From NCBI RefSeq assembly GCF_003987435.1, contig NZ_PIQG01000001.1:1-64000 (forward strand): a stretch of DNA of 64,000 nt, given 5' to 3'. The position numbers were made by a program, and so were the translations under genes. This document shows positions 63,559 to 64,000 of this stretch, in pieces. The stretch comes from Pseudidiomarina taiwanensis. GTDB taxonomy: Bacteria > Pseudomonadota > Gammaproteobacteria > Enterobacterales > Alteromonadaceae. Within the stretch, counting starts at the first letter, position 1, and each line of letters opens with the position of its first letter. A model generated the notes under the pieces. The model did not search any database. It had not been told where the DNA came from and saw only the letters and a program-made list of their open reading frames with translations.

Positions 63559-64000
63559 TATCTATTCTTGATCGGTATATAGCCAAGACAGTTCTGCTTA
63601 CTTCCGCGTTAAGTCTGACTATCCTTACCGGCTTGTCTAGCCTTATCCGATTTGTCGAGCAACTGCGCAGCGTAGGGCGTGGCAACTACGAAATTGCTGA
63701 TGCGGGCTTGTTTGTTCTGTTTAGTATTCCTCGAGACATTGAAGTGTTTTTCCCGATGTCAGCACTACTCGGTGGCTTAATTGGAATGGGCATGCTAGCC
63801 AGTAACTCAGAATTGGTGGTGATGTTAGCGGCAGGACGCTCACGGCTTAATATCATTGGTTCAGTGATGAAAGCAGCGATTGTGATGATGCTAGCGGTGA
63901 TGGCCTTAGGTGAGTTTGTGACGCCGCAACTCGAAGCTGAGGCAAGGGAGTTGCGGGCAAGGGCGATTTCTGGTGGCAGCCTAATATCAGCTCAGCAAGG
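63555..64000 (+). CDS. lptG: LPS export permease LptG (partial, runs off the window)
   Basis: The frame starts at ATG 63555, overlapping lptF by 4 nt, and is open to the end of the window (148 codons seen). The N terminus MISILDRYIAKTVLLTSALS is the LptG pattern, followed by RDIEVFFPMSALLGGLIGMG and LVVMLAAGRSRLNI, the LptB-coupling region. It partners LptF. The 3' two thirds are outside the window. Confidence 0.93.
   Translation, partial: MISILDRYIAKTVLLTSALSLTILTGLSSLIRFVEQLRSVGRGNYEIADAGLFVLFSIPRDIEVFFPMSALLGGLIGMGMLASNSELVVMLAAGRSRLNIIGSVMKAAIVMMLAVMALGEFVTPQLEAEARELRARAISGGSLISAQQ

Overview
The window looks like chromosomal DNA of a marine gammaproteobacterium, most likely Idiomarinaceae (Idiomarina, Pseudidiomarina or Aliidiomarina). 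I infer this from gene content and order, not from a database search. Supporting points are the carboxy(nor)spermidine pathway, PilT/PilU, an orphan GspA/GspB pair, a type III pantothenate kinase and a kdkA-type Kdo kinase. Most of the window is housekeeping genes in blocks that keep Escherichia coli order. I see no phage, transposon, CRISPR array or defence island, and no stretch over 300 bases without a gene. The largest gaps are 11142-11414, 48799-49021, 42092-42312 and 20150-20358.

Layout. 1-2931: end of an rRNA operon (5S gene and terminator), then murB-birA-coaX on the plus strand, matching the E. coli rrfB-murB-birA-coaA locus but with coaX where coaA would be. 2959-11141 (minus): lys1-nspC (polyamine), an NSS-family transporter followed by tmcA, and an aldehyde dehydrogenase followed by a thioredoxin-TPR chaperone. 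11415-17790: deaD, an iron-sulphur photolyase, a glycosyltransferase, and a Kdo transferase joined in frame to a Kdo kinase. 17787-20149: proB-proA. 20359-28001: mutY-yggX, an OmpA-family porin, trmB, and a six-gene minus-strand operon yggS-proC-yggT-DUF4426-rdgB-hemW.

28069-37030: pilT, a pilU interrupted by an amber codon, tsaD, plsY, folB-folK-uppP, cca and gspA-gspB. 37101-42091: an acyl-CoA dehydrogenase and a putA without the DNA-binding domain. 42313-49021: ygiF-glnE, convergent with tolC-lpxL. 49022-57433: nudF-yqiB-yqiA-parE-parC-plsC-rraB-gntP. 57494-64000: pepA-holC-valS (minus), divergent from lptF-lptG; lptG runs off the end.

Themes. Envelope building recurs (murB, waaA-kdkA, lpxL, plsY, plsC, uppP, lptFG, tolC, ompA). 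Proline metabolism is complete in the window (proB, proA, proC, putA). RNA maturation is also well represented (tmcA, trmB, tsaD, cca, deaD, rraB). Genes are densely packed: of nine tail-to-tail gene pairs, five overlap and four share a bidirectional hairpin.

The most notable observations are the amber codon inside an otherwise intact pilU, and the waaA-kdkA fusion, whose junction keeps an out-of-frame stop and a ribosome binding site. I did not find a clearly new multi-gene system.
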